DNA of 64,000 nt from JBFFMO01 sp041390025 (GCA_041390025.1 JAWKQR010000010.1:1-64000); one strand, 5' to 3'; counted from the first letter of the stretch, positions 55,038-64,000 are shown. A program made the numbers and translations. Notes: generated by a model not told the origin, from the letters alone.

Positions 55038-56086
55038 CGGTGATCTCCGTGCCTGGGATCTGGGGAGCTGAATCTTCGTTGTGAATCTTTTGCAACTCTT
55101 CGAGTGTTTGGCGCGAGCGAATTTTGTCCGCCTCGTGCTCGATGCTCATGATGTAGTTGCGTTCGGTGAAATGAAGCGTCGAAACAGAATCGAGCGACAT
55201 CGCACCAAAGAGCAGGGCAAGATAAATGATGGAGTAGGCGAAGGTGCGTTTGGCCCAAGGCTGAGCCTCGGAGTCGTCGAACGCGGTCTTGACACAGAAG
55301 TAGACGAAACCCGCGCCCAAGATGACTGACGAAACGAAACAGTAGATGATGCCCATCACGCCACTGATCGTCAGCAGCGTCGTCGCAACGAGCAGCAGCA
55401 TCAGGTACACGAGCATCTGAAACTTGGTCGAACATTGGCCCGCCGAGCAGGTTTATCATGTCCGGAATCTTCGCCTTCCCGTATTCGACGTCCTTGTAAA
55501 GCGCCAGCGCCCAAAAATGCAGGGGGCGTCAAAGGAAAATGATCGCGAAGATGAGCCACGCAGTGAAGGTCGAGGTTGTTCGTGACAGCTGCCCAGCCAA
55601 TAAGGGGCGGGAACGCGCCAGCGGCACCACCGATGACGATGTTTTGAGGCGTGCGACGCTTGAGCCGCATCGTGTAAATCACGACATAAAACGCGTGGCC
55701 ACAAACGCCCATCAGCGCGGCGAGCGGGTTTGCAAAATGGAGGTCAGCACCCAGGCATGGCTGCACCAATTCCGGCGGCAAAGACCAGAGCGTTTCGCGC
55801 CGACACGGCACCACGAACGATCGGCCGGTGTGCCGTGCGGCTCATGATGCCGTCGATATCTTGGTCCCACACCATGTTGATGGCATTTGCGCTGCCGGAA
55901 ACCAGCGCCGTGCCAAGGACCGTCCAGAACATCAATGACAACGCCGGAACACCCTTTTCGGCAACCAGCATCGTGCAAACGGTCACGTGAGCACCAACAA
56001 ACAGATGCCGGGCTTGGTCAACTCGTTGTAGCTACGAAGCGTTTCAAGCAGTGAAATGGGCTGTGAAGAAGAACGGCGTTCTTCAT
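55015..56086 (-). pseudogene. ctaB: Protoheme IX farnesyltransferase (heme O synthase), multiple frameshifts
   Basis: Segments of one UbiA-type prenyltransferase appear in order on the minus strand: 'LRSYNELTKPGICLLVL' (about 56050-55985), then 'SGSANAINMVWDQDIDGIMS' with the DxxD prenyl-diphosphate site and 'RTAHRPIVRG', 'LKRRTPQNIVIGGAAGA' and 'FPPLIGWAAVT' (about 55680-55570), and the last helices 'FAYSIIYLALLFGAMSLD' to the stop at 55015. At least five indels separate them. The enzyme makes heme O for the oxidase. The ATG at 56086 is the best start. The breaks are probably assembly errors. Confidence 0.75.
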
Positions 56087-56221
56087 GACGATCCCGGAGT
56101 AAAGCGCCGCCGAACTAACCGGCGACCCGAACCGCAAATTTCAACAAAACGCCCGAATTTAGGCGGCGGCACCGTATTAAACGCGATCGACGATGTCAAA
56201 GGTCAGTGCGCGCAAAGACCG

Positions 56222-56244
56222 AAAATGGCGGCCGAAGCCGCCAT
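56222..56244 (-). terminator. Hairpin terminator after the subunit IV gene
   Basis: On the minus strand ATGGCGGC-TTCG-GCCGCCAT is followed by TTTT, 18 bases after the subunit IV stop. The T-run is short. The ctaB gene starts about 140 bases further on, so ctaB and later genes may have their own promoter. Confidence 0.55.
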
Positions 56245-56262
56245 ACCGACAAACCGCAGGGG

Positions 56263-56560
56263 CTAATACGGGAAGAGTCCCACGGTCAAAGCACCAGATG
56301 AAGGCGCGGATGCAGCCAGCGATCATCGCAGGTTTTGTCGCCAATCAAGTGCATGTAATAGCCGCCGCAGAACCGTCTTCGTCAACGCGATCATGATGAG
56401 GAGATCACCACAAACGTACGCGGGAACATCTCCAGCCCGATCAACGTCGGCTCGGGGATGATGACCTCGATGAACGTCAACACGAGCAGCCTGGCCAGAT
56501 CACCCAGTACTGCGTGTGGAGGAGGTCGTTAAAAAACCACTTTTCTTCTTTGTGCGCCAT
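56263..56560 (-). pseudogene. ctaF: Cytochrome c oxidase subunit IV, frameshifted
   Basis: From an ATG at 56560 with GGGAGGA upstream the frame reads 'MAHKEEKWFFNDLLHTQYWV'. Other frames continue 'LVLTFIEVIIPEPTLIGLEM' and 'FPRTFVVIS', then 'MIALTKTVL', 'YYMHLIGDK' and 'MIAGCIRAFIWC', ending 'LTVGLFPY' at a TAG (56263-56265). Three short membrane helices and the order after subunit III fit the small subunit IV of caa3-type oxidases. About 98 codons are expected; at least three indels are present. Confidence 0.65.
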
Positions 56561-56576
56561 AACGAGTCCTCCCGCG

Positions 56577-57215
56577 TCAGATAAGGTAAACGAACGTGAA
56601 TACGAGAATCCAGATGAGGTCGACGAAGTGCCAGTAAGGCCCGCGATCTCAACGAAGTCTCCGTGCTCCGCCGTCCAGTTTGCCGTTACCAGGTCAAAGA
56701 TACAGCACAATGTTGTAGATGACCCCACGGACACGTGTCCGCCGTGGAAACCAGTGAGGGCAAAAAACGTCGCCGCAGAGTTTCTTGTTGTACGGCACGG
56801 TCTGCGCGCTGTCCCAAAGGTATGGCCACACGTCCAAAATCAGGTGTATCCACTCAAAGCCCTGAATCCCGAGAAGATCAGGCCTCCTACAATGGTCGCG
56901 AGCAACCAGTTCTTGGCGCGTCCGAGGTTTCCACGCAGCACTTCGGCGAGCGCGTGGACCATCGTCTCGGTGACGCACGAGGATGAACGTGTTGAAGGCG
57001 GTCAGCTGGACTCCGACGACACCGAAGGTGTGGTAAGGGTCTGGCCAGGCCGTCCCATCGATGATGGGGTCCTTCCATACCAGGCGAGCGTAGGCAGCGA
57101 GGAAGCCCGCGGGCACGCACGATCATGGCGTCCATGACGAGGAACGTCCACATACCTACTTTTCCATTTGAGACGCCGAGCGATTCCTCGCCGGGTCCGA
57201 CAACAACATTGCCAT
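56577..57215 (-). pseudogene. ctaE: Cytochrome c oxidase subunit III, multiple frameshifts
   Basis: Minus-strand segments in different frames follow the COX3 order: 'ESLGVSNGKVGMWTFLVMDA', 'AAYARLVWKDPIIDGTAWPD', 'HTFGVVGVQLTAFNTFILV', 'FLGIQGFEWIHLI', 'TVPYNKKLCGDVFF', 'VGVIYNIVLYL', 'TANWTAEHGDFVEIAGLYWH' and 'VDLIWILVFTFVYLI' before the stop at 56577. The Glu/His-rich 'QGFEW' and 'HFVDLIWI' elements are family hallmarks. The ATG at 57215 follows a weak AGAG site. Many one-base indels in 640 bases suggest low sequence quality. Confidence 0.75.
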
Positions 57216-57267
57216 AATCTCTATCCTGATAGGCTGTAACGCTAAGCGTGAGCTCTCAAGTTAATGG

Positions 57268-58933
57268 TTACTCGGCGGGTGCCGGGTGGTGTTCTACGCC
57301 GTGCCCGTGACTGCGATCGATTGCAGAAGTCCACACAGGCGGATGGTGGAACTGATGATGGTCTGGAGGCGGTCGACCGTCCACTCCAACGTGTGACCGT
57401 CAACCCAGGGGTTCTTCGAAGCCACCGCGCCACGCTTGAGGCTGTAAGAAGAAGAAGTTGTAGATGAACACGAGAGTTGGAAGGCGAACAAAGCGAACGC
57501 GCCAACGCCGAGATCATGTTCTCCGTCGCGAAGATGGGGTCGTAATCCGCGTAGCGTCGTGGCATGCCTTTGACGCCCAAGTAGTGCTGGATGAAGAAGG
57601 TCACGTTGATGAAGATGCTCGTGCCCCAGAAGTGAATGTGGCCGAGCTTCTCGTTGAGCATCTTGCCGGTCATCTTTGGGTACCAGTAATAGAGGCCTGC
57701 GAAGATCGTCATCACACTGCCTGCAACCAACACGTAGTGGATGTGAGCCACGACGTAGTACGTGTCATGCAGCTGAATGTCGACCGGCACCGCCGCGAGC
57801 ACCACGCCCGAGAGACCACCAATGGTGAACATGGCGAGGAAGCCAAGCGCGAACAGCATGGATGTTGTGAAGCGGATGCTTCCGCCCCAAATCGTGCCGA
57901 GCCAGCTGAAGATTTTGATGCCCGTGGGCACCGCGATGAGCATCGTCAGGAACATAAACACTTTGCGGACGCCCAAGCCGATTCCCGACGTAAACATGTG
58001 GTGAGCCCAAACCACGAAACCAAGGAAGGCGATCGCGATCATCGACCACACCATGACCACGTAACCAAAGATTGGTTTGCGCGAGAAGGTCGGCAGAACT
58101 TCACTGATGATGCCAAATCCAGGCAGAATCATGATGTAGACCGCGGGGTGCGAGTAGAACCAGAACAAGTGCTGGTAAAGGATCGGGTCGCCACCGCCCG
58201 CAGGGTCGTAGAAGTAAAACGTCTCGGGGAACAAGCGCTCAAGGTTGAGCATGATGAGCGCGCTCGTCAAAACCGGCGTCGACGCCAGAATCAGGAAGCT
58301 CATCACGATCACAGACCACGTAAACAACGGAATCTGAAACAGCGTCATGCCTTTGCAGCGCATGTTGAAGGCGGTGGAGAGGAAGTTGACCGCACCCATC
58401 GTGGAGCTTGTCCCGACCAACACCAATCCGAGCAACCAGAAGTCCGCGCCAATTTGGGGCGAGTACACGTTGTTCGAAAGCGGAGGGTAACCCGTCCAGC
58501 CGAACTGTGGCGCACCCGTCAAAAAGTAACCTGCGAACGCGATGGCAGCCGCCGGCGGCAGCAGCCAGAATGCCGCGAGATTCAATCGTGGGAATGCCAT
58601 GTCGGCCGCGCCCACTTGGATCGGAAGGATAAAGTTACCGACCCCAGTGAACATCGGGATGATGAAGAAGAAAATCATCGCCGTGGCGTGCATGCCGGGC
58701 AGCGTGATGTAGAAGTCATCGGTCATCAAGTCCAAGCCCGGCGTCGCCAGCTCAGCTCGAATCAAGAGTGATAGGAACGTACCCACCATCCCCATGAACG
58801 CTGCGAACACCATGTACATGATGCCGATGCGCTTGGCGTCAGTGGTTCCTCCCCACTGCAGAAGGTAGGTCAAAAGGCTCGATTCAGCCTTTTTGTTCAG
58901 TGGTGCCAAAAATCCAGGTGCGTTAATCCGCAT
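57268..58933 (-). CDS. ctaD: Cytochrome c oxidase subunit I, A2-type (C-terminal frameshifts)
   Basis: The protein carries heme-copper oxidase hallmarks: His 82 (MHAT), the CuB helix 'YSHPAVYIMILPGFGII' (260-276) with His 262 and Tyr 266, 'VWAHHMF' (two CuB His) and 'VVAHIHYVLVAG' (heme ligands). The usual Glu of HPEV is absent and YS precedes the His, the A2-type proton-channel pattern. From about 57535 to 57290 the C-terminus is split over frames ('IYNFFFL'-like, 'WVDGHTLEWTV'), and the natural stop is probably TAA 57268-57270 after 'VEHHPAPAE'; one open frame runs on to 57242. AAGAGG precedes the ATG at 58933. Confidence 0.9.
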
Positions 58934-58993
58934 GGCGTGCCTCTTTCTCGTGACCAAGTACGTTGGTCAAAACTACTTCGTTAAGCCCGGTCA

Positions 58994-60625
58994 TTACTTC
59001 TGCACTTCACTGCGAAGGCGCCCGACCTCATCAGGTGTGACGACGCTTGCGGCGTTGCCCCACGACTTACGAACATATGTTAACAGCGCCGAGAGCTGTC
59101 GGTCTGTCATGGTGCGACCCATGGGGGAATGTGCACCTGGCCACTCAGGCTTGTCCTGCCCGTTGACCAGCGATGCAATCGTTCCCTTGACGTCGCTCAG
59201 CACGGTGGGGTTGCCCACAAGCGTGGGTACCGCTGTCAGGCCTTTGCCTTCGTTTCCATGGCAACCGGCGCAGCTCTCGTAGAGCGTCTTGCCTTCTCGC
59301 ATCAAATCGCTCTCAGAAATCGGCTCGCCGCCGCCCGCAGGGTAGGGTGGCAAACCGAGCGCCGCACGAACGCGCGCGACATCTTCATCGGTGACCAGAC
59401 CGCCATTGTTGCCCCAGCTTGTGCGCTCGTGGTTGACGACTGCTGCCACTTCGACGTCGTTGAGTTGGTCAGCCCAAGGCTGCATCACGCCGTTGTAGAT
59501 CGTGCCGTTGACGTCCGTTGGCCCAGCCAAGGTGGAGGCCTTGCTGCCCGCGAGAACGACCTCGATGTGCGCGTCTTCTGCGTCTCGTCGTTGGTCCATT
59601 TCGTGCCAATCAGGGTGGGAAGTTGCGGCGATCCCTTTCCGTCGGCACCGATACGACGAACACTTGCCGCTGTAAATCACCGCGCCGTCAGCTTCCTTCG
59701 AGCCCGCGGACATGTCTTTGACCCACTGCTTGAACGAGGTCTCGGTCATCGCGACCGTGCGGAAGTACATGTTGTAGTGCCCCTTGCCGCAGATTTCCGT
59801 GCACATGCCACGGTACTCGATGGCGTCGTACTTCGCGTAAGGCGAGACGTCGCCGACCTTGCGTGACGCGGCGAGGTAGCTCACGCGTCCTTCGAGGCCG
59901 TAGACGCCCGTCAAACGGTTGTCGTCCTTCTTGAACATCTTGACGATGTCAGGACGGGTGGTGACCAAGTCTTCTCGCTCGACCGCCATGGGAACGGCGT
60001 CACGCGCGACCACTTGGTTGACAGGGCCGTCGGCATTGAACCACCAAAGGTTGAAGCGACCCGGCACAGCGTCCATCTTTACGCCGAGCTCAGGAATGAA
60101 CAGCGAGTGGATGACGTCACGTGATGTGATTTCAAGCTTCACGTTTGTGTGTGCAGGCACGACCAAGTCGTCCGACACCATGCCGCCAAGGTCTGGGTAG
60201 CGGAACTGCCAACCCCATTGGTAGCCGATGGCTTCGACCGTCATGGTTGTCTGGGGGATCACTTCGACTTCGCTCATCACCTGCAGAGTCTTGACGCCGA
60301 TGAAGACCTGTACGATGGCAGCAGCCAAAGTCCAGCCCACTTCGAGGCGCAAGTTGCCGTGCACAGCTGCCGGTTTGTCCGCGTCGCTTTTGCGCCGGAA
60401 CTTAAAGATGGCGATGAGCAGCACACTCTCGACGAGGATCAAAATGCCGAGGCAGATCCAAGCGATGATGTTGTACAGGTCCGTCATCAAACGACCAGAG
60501 GGCGCTTGATTCGAGACGAAAGCTCCCGAACCGGGGACCGCCAGCGCGATCGTCGGAATGAGAATGAGCGCCAAGGCGATGATCACCTGGGTCGTTCGAG
60601 AAATTGTCTGATGTCGTTCTTTCAT
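58994..60625 (-). CDS. ctaC: Cytochrome c oxidase subunit II with two fused cytochrome c domains
   Basis: The 543-residue protein has a hydrophobic N-terminal helix (about 13-30), a second span (about 53-77) and the CuA domain with His 173 and C275-x3-C279-x3-H283-x2-M286. An insert of about 60 residues precedes the CuA loop. Two cytochrome c domains follow. The second has CAGCH (452-456). In the first, 'YSGKCSSYRC' stands where CSSCH is expected; residues about 322-353 (59660-59569) read as a shifted frame, and the neighbouring frame restores 'GADGKG' and 'PTLIGTKWTNDETQKTHIE'. So two compensating indels probably hide an intact heme site. Electron entry is from cytochrome c. Confidence 0.88.
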   Translation of the reverse strand: MKERHQTISRTTQVIIALALILIPTIALAVPGSGAFVSNQAPSGRLMTDLYNIIAWICLGILILVESVLLIAIFKFRRKSDADKPAAVHGNLRLEVGWTLAAAIVQVFIGVKTLQVMSEVEVIPQTTMTVEAIGYQWGWQFRYPDLGGMVSDDLVVPAHTNVKLEITSRDVIHSLFIPELGVKMDAVPGRFNLWWFNADGPVNQVVARDAVPMAVEREDLVTTRPDIVKMFKKDDNRLTGVYGLEGRVSYLAASRKVGDVSPYAKYDAIEYRGMCTEICGKGHYNMYFRTVAMTETSFKQWVKDMSAGSKEADGAVIYSGKCSSYRCRRKGIAATSHPDWHEMDQRRDAEDAHIEVVLAGSKASTLAGPTDVNGTIYNGVMQPWADQLNDVEVAAVVNHERTSWGNNGGLVTDEDVARVRAALGLPPYPAGGGEPISESDLMREGKTLYESCAGCHGNEGKGLTAVPTLVGNPTVLSDVKGTIASLVNGQDKPEWPGAHSPMGRTMTDRQLSALLTYVRKSWGNAASVVTPDEVGRLRSEVQK

Positions 60626-60676
60626 GGGCATCACTTGTACGTCCGTTACGCCTGAAACGTCCAATGCTCGGGAAAA

Positions 60677-62077
60677 TTACTGTGCGTTCTCGGGAGCGGT
60701 TGCGGGCTCTTCGGCGGTCGCGCCACCCTCAGGTGCAGCACCGTCGGTTGGGGCCACTTCGGTCACGGGTGTCTCTACCAGCACGGTTCCTTCGCCCTCA
60801 AACGATGCGACGAAGGCTTGAAGGTTACGCCAATCTTGCTCCGAGAGCTGCGAGGGCGCGGTCATTCCGGGCAGCGTGGTGTGTACGCCCGCCGTGGAAC
60901 GATTCGCAAACTCGTTGGTCGTGCCGCCAGCCATGGCGGGCACCAACCGATTGACGCGAATGTAAAGGTACGGAGGGAACGCGCCGAAGGGACCTTGGTC
61001 TGGTGTTCCCGCACCAAGGGTTCCGTGACACGAAGCACAGGTGGTGTTGTAGACGGACTCACCCGCCGCTTTATTGGACGATGGCGAGAGTCGAACTGGA
61101 CCGTAGGCCATGAACTCCGACTGGCGCTTCTCGGGTGCGTCTGACACCAGCGCCTGCATGGCGATCTCCACCGGGATGGACGGAAGTTTTGGGGGTGTGC
61201 TGAGGGCACGACACACTTCCACCACTTGCTCCTCGGTGGATTCTTCTTTCTTGGATTCTGGGACCCACGACCGCACGTAGTGCACAAGCGACCAGCGCTC
61301 GTCCTCGGTCAGCGACGCGTACGACGCCATCGACGACCCGGCGATGCCGTTTGTCAACGTGTTGAAGATGGCCAGCGGGCTTGAACCATTGGTCCACTTC
61401 TCGTCAGCGGAGTGGAAGTTTCGAGGGTGAGGGTTAAGGGCGGCAGCGGCCGCTCCGTCACCCTTGCCTTCGGCACCGTGGCACGATGAGCACTGTGCTG
61501 CGTAGATCTCCGCTGCCTTCTTCAACTGCTCTTCACCGCCAGGCGTGACCTTGGCGGCGATGGTGCCCTTGATGTCCTCATTGACACGCCGTTTTCGGCC
61601 TGAAAACGGGCTTGCTCCACGAGGGCAGGGGGATCCCTTGAGGTCTTTGGTAGGACCCAACGTACGAACGTACGCCGCGACGGCCCACTGGTCTTGAAAC
61701 GCCAAGTTTGTGAACACGCCGGGGTGTGTCGCGGTCGTGCCGTCTTCGGCGACCATCTTGCCGCTTGAGATGGCGTTGTAAATCGCGATGGGGCCACCAC
61801 CAAAACGATACTCTGCGGTGGTGAAACCACGCGCCGGAGGGTCAAACTGCGCGCCAAGGGGAGCATTTCCCTTGCCCTCAGCCCCGTGACAGCTCGCGCA
61901 CTGGTCCGCGTAAACCTTCTTGCCGCGTTCCACACGCGATGGGGTCGGCGTAAGCATCTCGTCGAGCTTTCGCAGCCCGATGCCCTGTGCGCTCAGCTGG
62001 ACGCTCGGAAGTGCCAAACTTGCACCTCCGACAACGAGAGCGCCGAGAATCGCTTTTTTCGTGTTCGAATACTTCAT
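60677..62077 (-). CDS. Triheme cytochrome c of the respiratory cluster
   Basis: The 466-residue exported protein has three CXXCH heme sites: CASCH 60-64, CSSCH 196-200 and CASCH 347-351, each followed by a GAEGKG- or GTLGAG-type turn as in class I cytochromes. The N-terminus has a signal peptide, and the C-terminus is a Pro/Ala/Glu/Thr-rich tail. It lies between actF and ctaC, so it probably moves electrons from Alternative Complex III to the oxidase. The start at 62077 has AGGA 8 bases upstream; a GTG at 62092 overlaps the actF stop. Residues about 146-168 look off-pattern and may hide a double frameshift. Confidence 0.85.
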   Translation of the reverse strand: MKYSNTKKAILGALVVGGASLALPSVQLSAQGIGLRKLDEMLTPTPSRVERGKKVYADQCASCHGAEGKGNAPLGAQFDPPARGFTTAEYRFGGGPIAIYNAISSGKMVAEDGTTATHPGVFTNLAFQDQWAVAAYVRTLGPTKDLKGSPCPRGASPFSGRKRRVNEDIKGTIAAKVTPGGEEQLKKAAEIYAAQCSSCHGAEGKGDGAAAAALNPHPRNFHSADEKWTNGSSPLAIFNTLTNGIAGSSMASYASLTEDERWSLVHYVRSWVPESKKEESTEEQVVEVCRALSTPPKLPSIPVEIAMQALVSDAPEKRQSEFMAYGPVRLSPSSNKAAGESVYNTTCASCHGTLGAGTPDQGPFGAFPPYLYIRVNRLVPAMAGGTTNEFANRSTAGVHTTLPGMTAPSQLSEQDWRNLQAFVASFEGEGTVLVETPVTEVAPTDGAAPEGGATAEEPATAPENAQ

Positions 62078-62088
62078 CTTACCAATCC

Positions 62089-63357
62089 TCACGAGATCGT
62101 GATGTGTTCGCGCTTCGCCGGACGGACACCATGGTGGTGGTGTTCCACAGTCTCAGCGAGGAACGGATCTTTGGTCGGTACCAAGTTGGCTTTGGCGAGC
62201 GCATTGAGCGCGATGACTCCAAAGAGGCCAAAGAAGCCCAACGTTGTTATCAGTTCAAGCCATGGCAGAGCGGGCGCCGTAGCGAGCTCGCCTTTCACGT
62301 GGGGGGTCGGTGCGACCCACAACCACACTTCGTAAACTTGAAGCATCAACAACCATGCGGCCACGTAACCAAGGATGTTGTTTTTGTTCTTTTTGTGCTC
62401 TTGCGGCAGCAGGATGAGGAACGGCAGCACGAACTTCGCAAACGGAAGGATGATGCTGTAGACGTCCCAACCCGTGCTGATGTCCGTTGGGGTGCCGCGC
62501 GCGACAAACCAAATCGCTTCTTCAGGGATGTTGGCGTACCAAATCAGCATGAATTGGCTGAAGCCGATGTACGCGTAAAAGACCGTGAACCCGAACAAGA
62601 GTTTCCCGAGGTCGTGCACTTGCTTGGTGCCCGCGAAGTCGCCGAAGTACCCTTGGCCCTGAAGCCACAGGAGCACCAGCACCATGAGGGCGAGTCCGGA
62701 CTGGAACATCCCTGCAAACGTGTAGACCGCCCACATCGTCGAGAACCAGTGGGGCTCCAGCGACATCAGGAGGTTCCAGGAGAGCATCGAAAACCCGATG
62801 ACAAACGAGACCAAGTAGACGGTCGCTGCGATCTTCTGCTTATGGTAGATCGCCGCATCGCCCGTGGCGTCCATGTCGAGCGACAACTTTCGCATCCACA
62901 TGGAGGCGCCGGTGACAGCGACAAGCGCCGCGCCACACGACCCCCAAAAGAATGTTGGGTTAAGCCAAGCTGCCTTCTTTGACAAAATGGGGTCAGCGGC
63001 CACGTAAGCTTGATCCCACCAATGGTAGAGCGTTGACACGCCGCCAATGGCAATTGGGATGAACAAGACGGCGGCCCATGGGATAAACGCCCCGAAGGCT
63101 TCCCCGATTCGGCGAACCGATACGCTCCAACCCGCGATGGCGAGAAACTGGGTCGCGTTGATGAACGGACCCGAGAGCGCCAAGGACAGGGTGAACCAGT
63201 ACCCAATAAGGTACGCGTTCCACGCGGAGTGATTGTGCATCACGAGCGCAGCTGCGAATACCGTAAAGCCCACCACGGCCATGCCTGCGGCCATGTTACG
63301 AAGCTGCGAGGGGACCTCGAACTTCTGGGGTGCTTTCATATGGTGATTGTGTGCCAT
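62089..63357 (-). CDS. actF: Alternative Complex III membrane subunit ActF
   Basis: The 422-residue protein has about ten membrane helices and the ActF/NrfD-like pattern: 'AYLIGYWFTLSLALSGPFIN', 'AGWSVSVRRIGEAFGAFIPW', 'WSTMWAVYTFAG'-type helix with 'SFVIGFSMLSWNLLMSL', and 'FSQFMLIWYANIPEE' near residue 275. ActF is one of the integral quinol-interacting subunits of the menaquinol:cytochrome c reductase. The C-terminus is His-rich (VEHHHHGV). It lies between actE and the triheme cytochrome gene. Confidence 0.9.
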   Translation of the reverse strand: MAHNHHMKAPQKFEVPSQLRNMAAGMAVVGFTVFAAALVMHNHSAWNAYLIGYWFTLSLALSGPFINATQFLAIAGWSVSVRRIGEAFGAFIPWAAVLFIPIAIGGVSTLYHWWDQAYVAADPILSKKAAWLNPTFFWGSCGAALVAVTGASMWMRKLSLDMDATGDAAIYHKQKIAATVYLVSFVIGFSMLSWNLLMSLEPHWFSTMWAVYTFAGMFQSGLALMVLVLLWLQGQGYFGDFAGTKQVHDLGKLLFGFTVFYAYIGFSQFMLIWYANIPEEAIWFVARGTPTDISTGWDVYSIILPFAKFVLPFLILLPQEHKKNKNNILGYVAAWLLMLQVYEVWLWVAPTPHVKGELATAPALPWLELITTLGFFGLFGVIALNALAKANLVPTKDPFLAETVEHHHHGVRPAKREHITIS

Positions 63358-63386
63358 TTGTTATCACTCTTCACTGAAGCCAAACA

Positions 63387-63977
63387 TCACTCGGTGATGC
63401 GCTCAAGGTCCTGAGGTTCAGGGTATTCTGCCCGCTGCAACGCGCGCACGTAATTGACAACCGCCCAACGCTCTTCAGGCTTGAGCTGACTCTTGTAGGA
63501 CCACATTCGGCCTTGGCCGTGCGTAATCACATGAAAAATCTCGCCGTCAGTCCAGTTGCGCACACGCGAAGACGTCAGGTCCGGCGGCTGCGGATACTTC
63601 GGGACGATGTAGCCCATGCCTTTCCCGTCTGCGCCGTGGCAGACGATGCAAGTGGTTTGGTAGGCGAGTTTGCCGTACCGGAGGCTGCCGTCGGTGACAG
63701 GCACAGGATTCTTCACGGTCGACGCCAACGCCGCCTGGTCTGCCTTGAGAGGATAAGGGCGGAAGCCCTGCGGGATCGTGCCCGGCGGCAGGTACCGCAT
63801 TCCTCTCTCTTGGTCCTTGATCGCGGGGGACGAGTGCATGTCCTGAATCGGGTTGAGTTCGCCCCAAGGTTTCGTCCCTGCAGGAATCCCAAATTCAGGC
63901 CACCAATCCATGCATCCGGTCAACGGAACAGCAAGGAGGGCGACGCACAGCAACATGGTTGATTGTAGCTTTTTCAT
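63387..63977 (-). CDS. actE: Alternative Complex III monoheme cytochrome ActE
   Basis: The 196-residue protein has a signal peptide with lipobox (LTGC, Cys 22), so it is membrane-attached by lipid. A conserved stretch 'RGMRYLPPGTIPQGFRPYPL' (residues 59-78) is typical of ActE. A class I cytochrome domain with CIVCH (110-114) follows, and a possible Met ligand lies in 'GRMWSYK' (about 158). It passes electrons out of the complex. The ATG lies 3 bases after the actD stop. Confidence 0.92.
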   Translation of the reverse strand: MKKLQSTMLLCVALLAVPLTGCMDWWPEFGIPAGTKPWGELNPIQDMHSSPAIKDQERGMRYLPPGTIPQGFRPYPLKADQAALASTVKNPVPVTDGSLRYGKLAYQTTCIVCHGADGKGMGYIVPKYPQPPDLTSSRVRNWTDGEIFHVITHGQGRMWSYKSQLKPEERWAVVNYVRALQRAEYPEPQDLERITE

Positions 63978-63980
63978 GAC

Positions 63981-64000
63981 TTAGTTCCCGTCCTTCTTGA
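63981..64000 (-). CDS. End of actD-like gene, cut by window edge
   Basis: The last bases on the minus strand read as a short lysine-rich end (KKDGN) followed by TAA at 63981-63983, directly before the actE start. In Alternative Complex III operons actD precedes actE, so this is probably the actD C-terminus. Only five codons are visible. Confidence 0.35.

Noticed and set aside
43289..57215. Programmed frameshifting as the cause of the many broken genes.
   Set aside because: Breaks differ in direction and position and lack slippery heptamers with structure; errors explain them better.
57464..58771. Plus-strand frame of 435 codons opposite ctaD.
   Set aside because: It is antisense to conserved oxidase sequence and has an unnatural His/Arg/Glu-rich composition.

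Overview
This 64 kb window looks like part of a Myxococcota or Bradymonadales-type (formerly deltaproteobacterial) chromosome. The reasons are three exported proteins with MYXO-CTERM-like C-termini (Cys motif, hydrophobic helix, Arg cluster), many lipoproteins with Asp-Met-Gly linkers, very large TPR proteins, and an Alternative Complex III / caa3-type oxidase cluster. The assignment is inference from gene content. I see no rRNA, tRNA, CRISPR array, phage or insertion sequence.

Layout. 0-5.6 kb: exported proteins (beta-helix and Cys-rich lipoproteins, a START-like protein, a 970-residue EGF-repeat lipoprotein). 5.7-13.4 kb: a 1129-residue TPR protein, a small outer-membrane barrel, a TerB-like protein, and a FadL-like porin with a downstream lipoprotein. 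13.5-18.3 kb: a TPR/PEGA-like protein and two tandem paralogous membrane-anchored proteins that look like an amidotransferase-like domain joined to a degenerate NodB-like domain. 18.4-23.8 kb: a membrane protein, a giant TPR+HEAT protein and a zinc-ribbon/double-FHA protein. 23.9-31.6 kb: a cold-shock protein with a hairpin-rich leader, small lipoproteins, two MYXO-CTERM proteins, a GAF-like sensor, a sirtuin and an EamA permease. 31.7-38.3 kb: GlnRS with a YqeY-like tail, an M15/extensin-like peptidase with MYXO-CTERM, and divergent DUF4336 and menB genes sharing a duplicated operator-like dyad. 38.4-41.9 kb: two Spy/CpxP-like LTXXQ proteins followed by an OmpR-type regulator and a histidine kinase. 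41.9-53.6 kb: a DprE1/DprE2-like pair, DnaJ, a phospholipase D-VTT fusion, an ABC exporter, DUF4234 and DUF2752 proteins, an OmpA-family protein and RadA. 53.5-64 kb: a minus-strand respiratory cluster running from the ActD end through ActE, ActF, a triheme cytochrome, CtaC, CtaD, CtaE, CtaF and CtaB to CtaG, a 44-residue membrane protein and SURF1.

How genes work together. The 54-64 kb cluster should form a quinol:cytochrome c reductase plus a caa3-type oxidase; helix VI of subunit I carries YSHP in place of the Glu-containing HPEV, the A2-type signature. MenB implies menaquinone as the likely quinol. The LTXXQ-OmpR-kinase block resembles an envelope-stress circuit. Both LTXXQ genes carry the same direct repeat, CTTCAG-N5-CTTAAG, at an almost identical distance (83 and 84 bp) from their start codons, so the neighbouring OmpR-type regulator probably controls them.

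Quality warning. Many genes are broken by one-base frameshifts, concentrated at about 29-30, 34.7-35.5, 43-45, 47.4-49.7 and 55.4-57.6 kb. Homology resumes in another frame each time, so most of these are probably sequence errors rather than real pseudogenes. Boundaries and lengths there are approximate.
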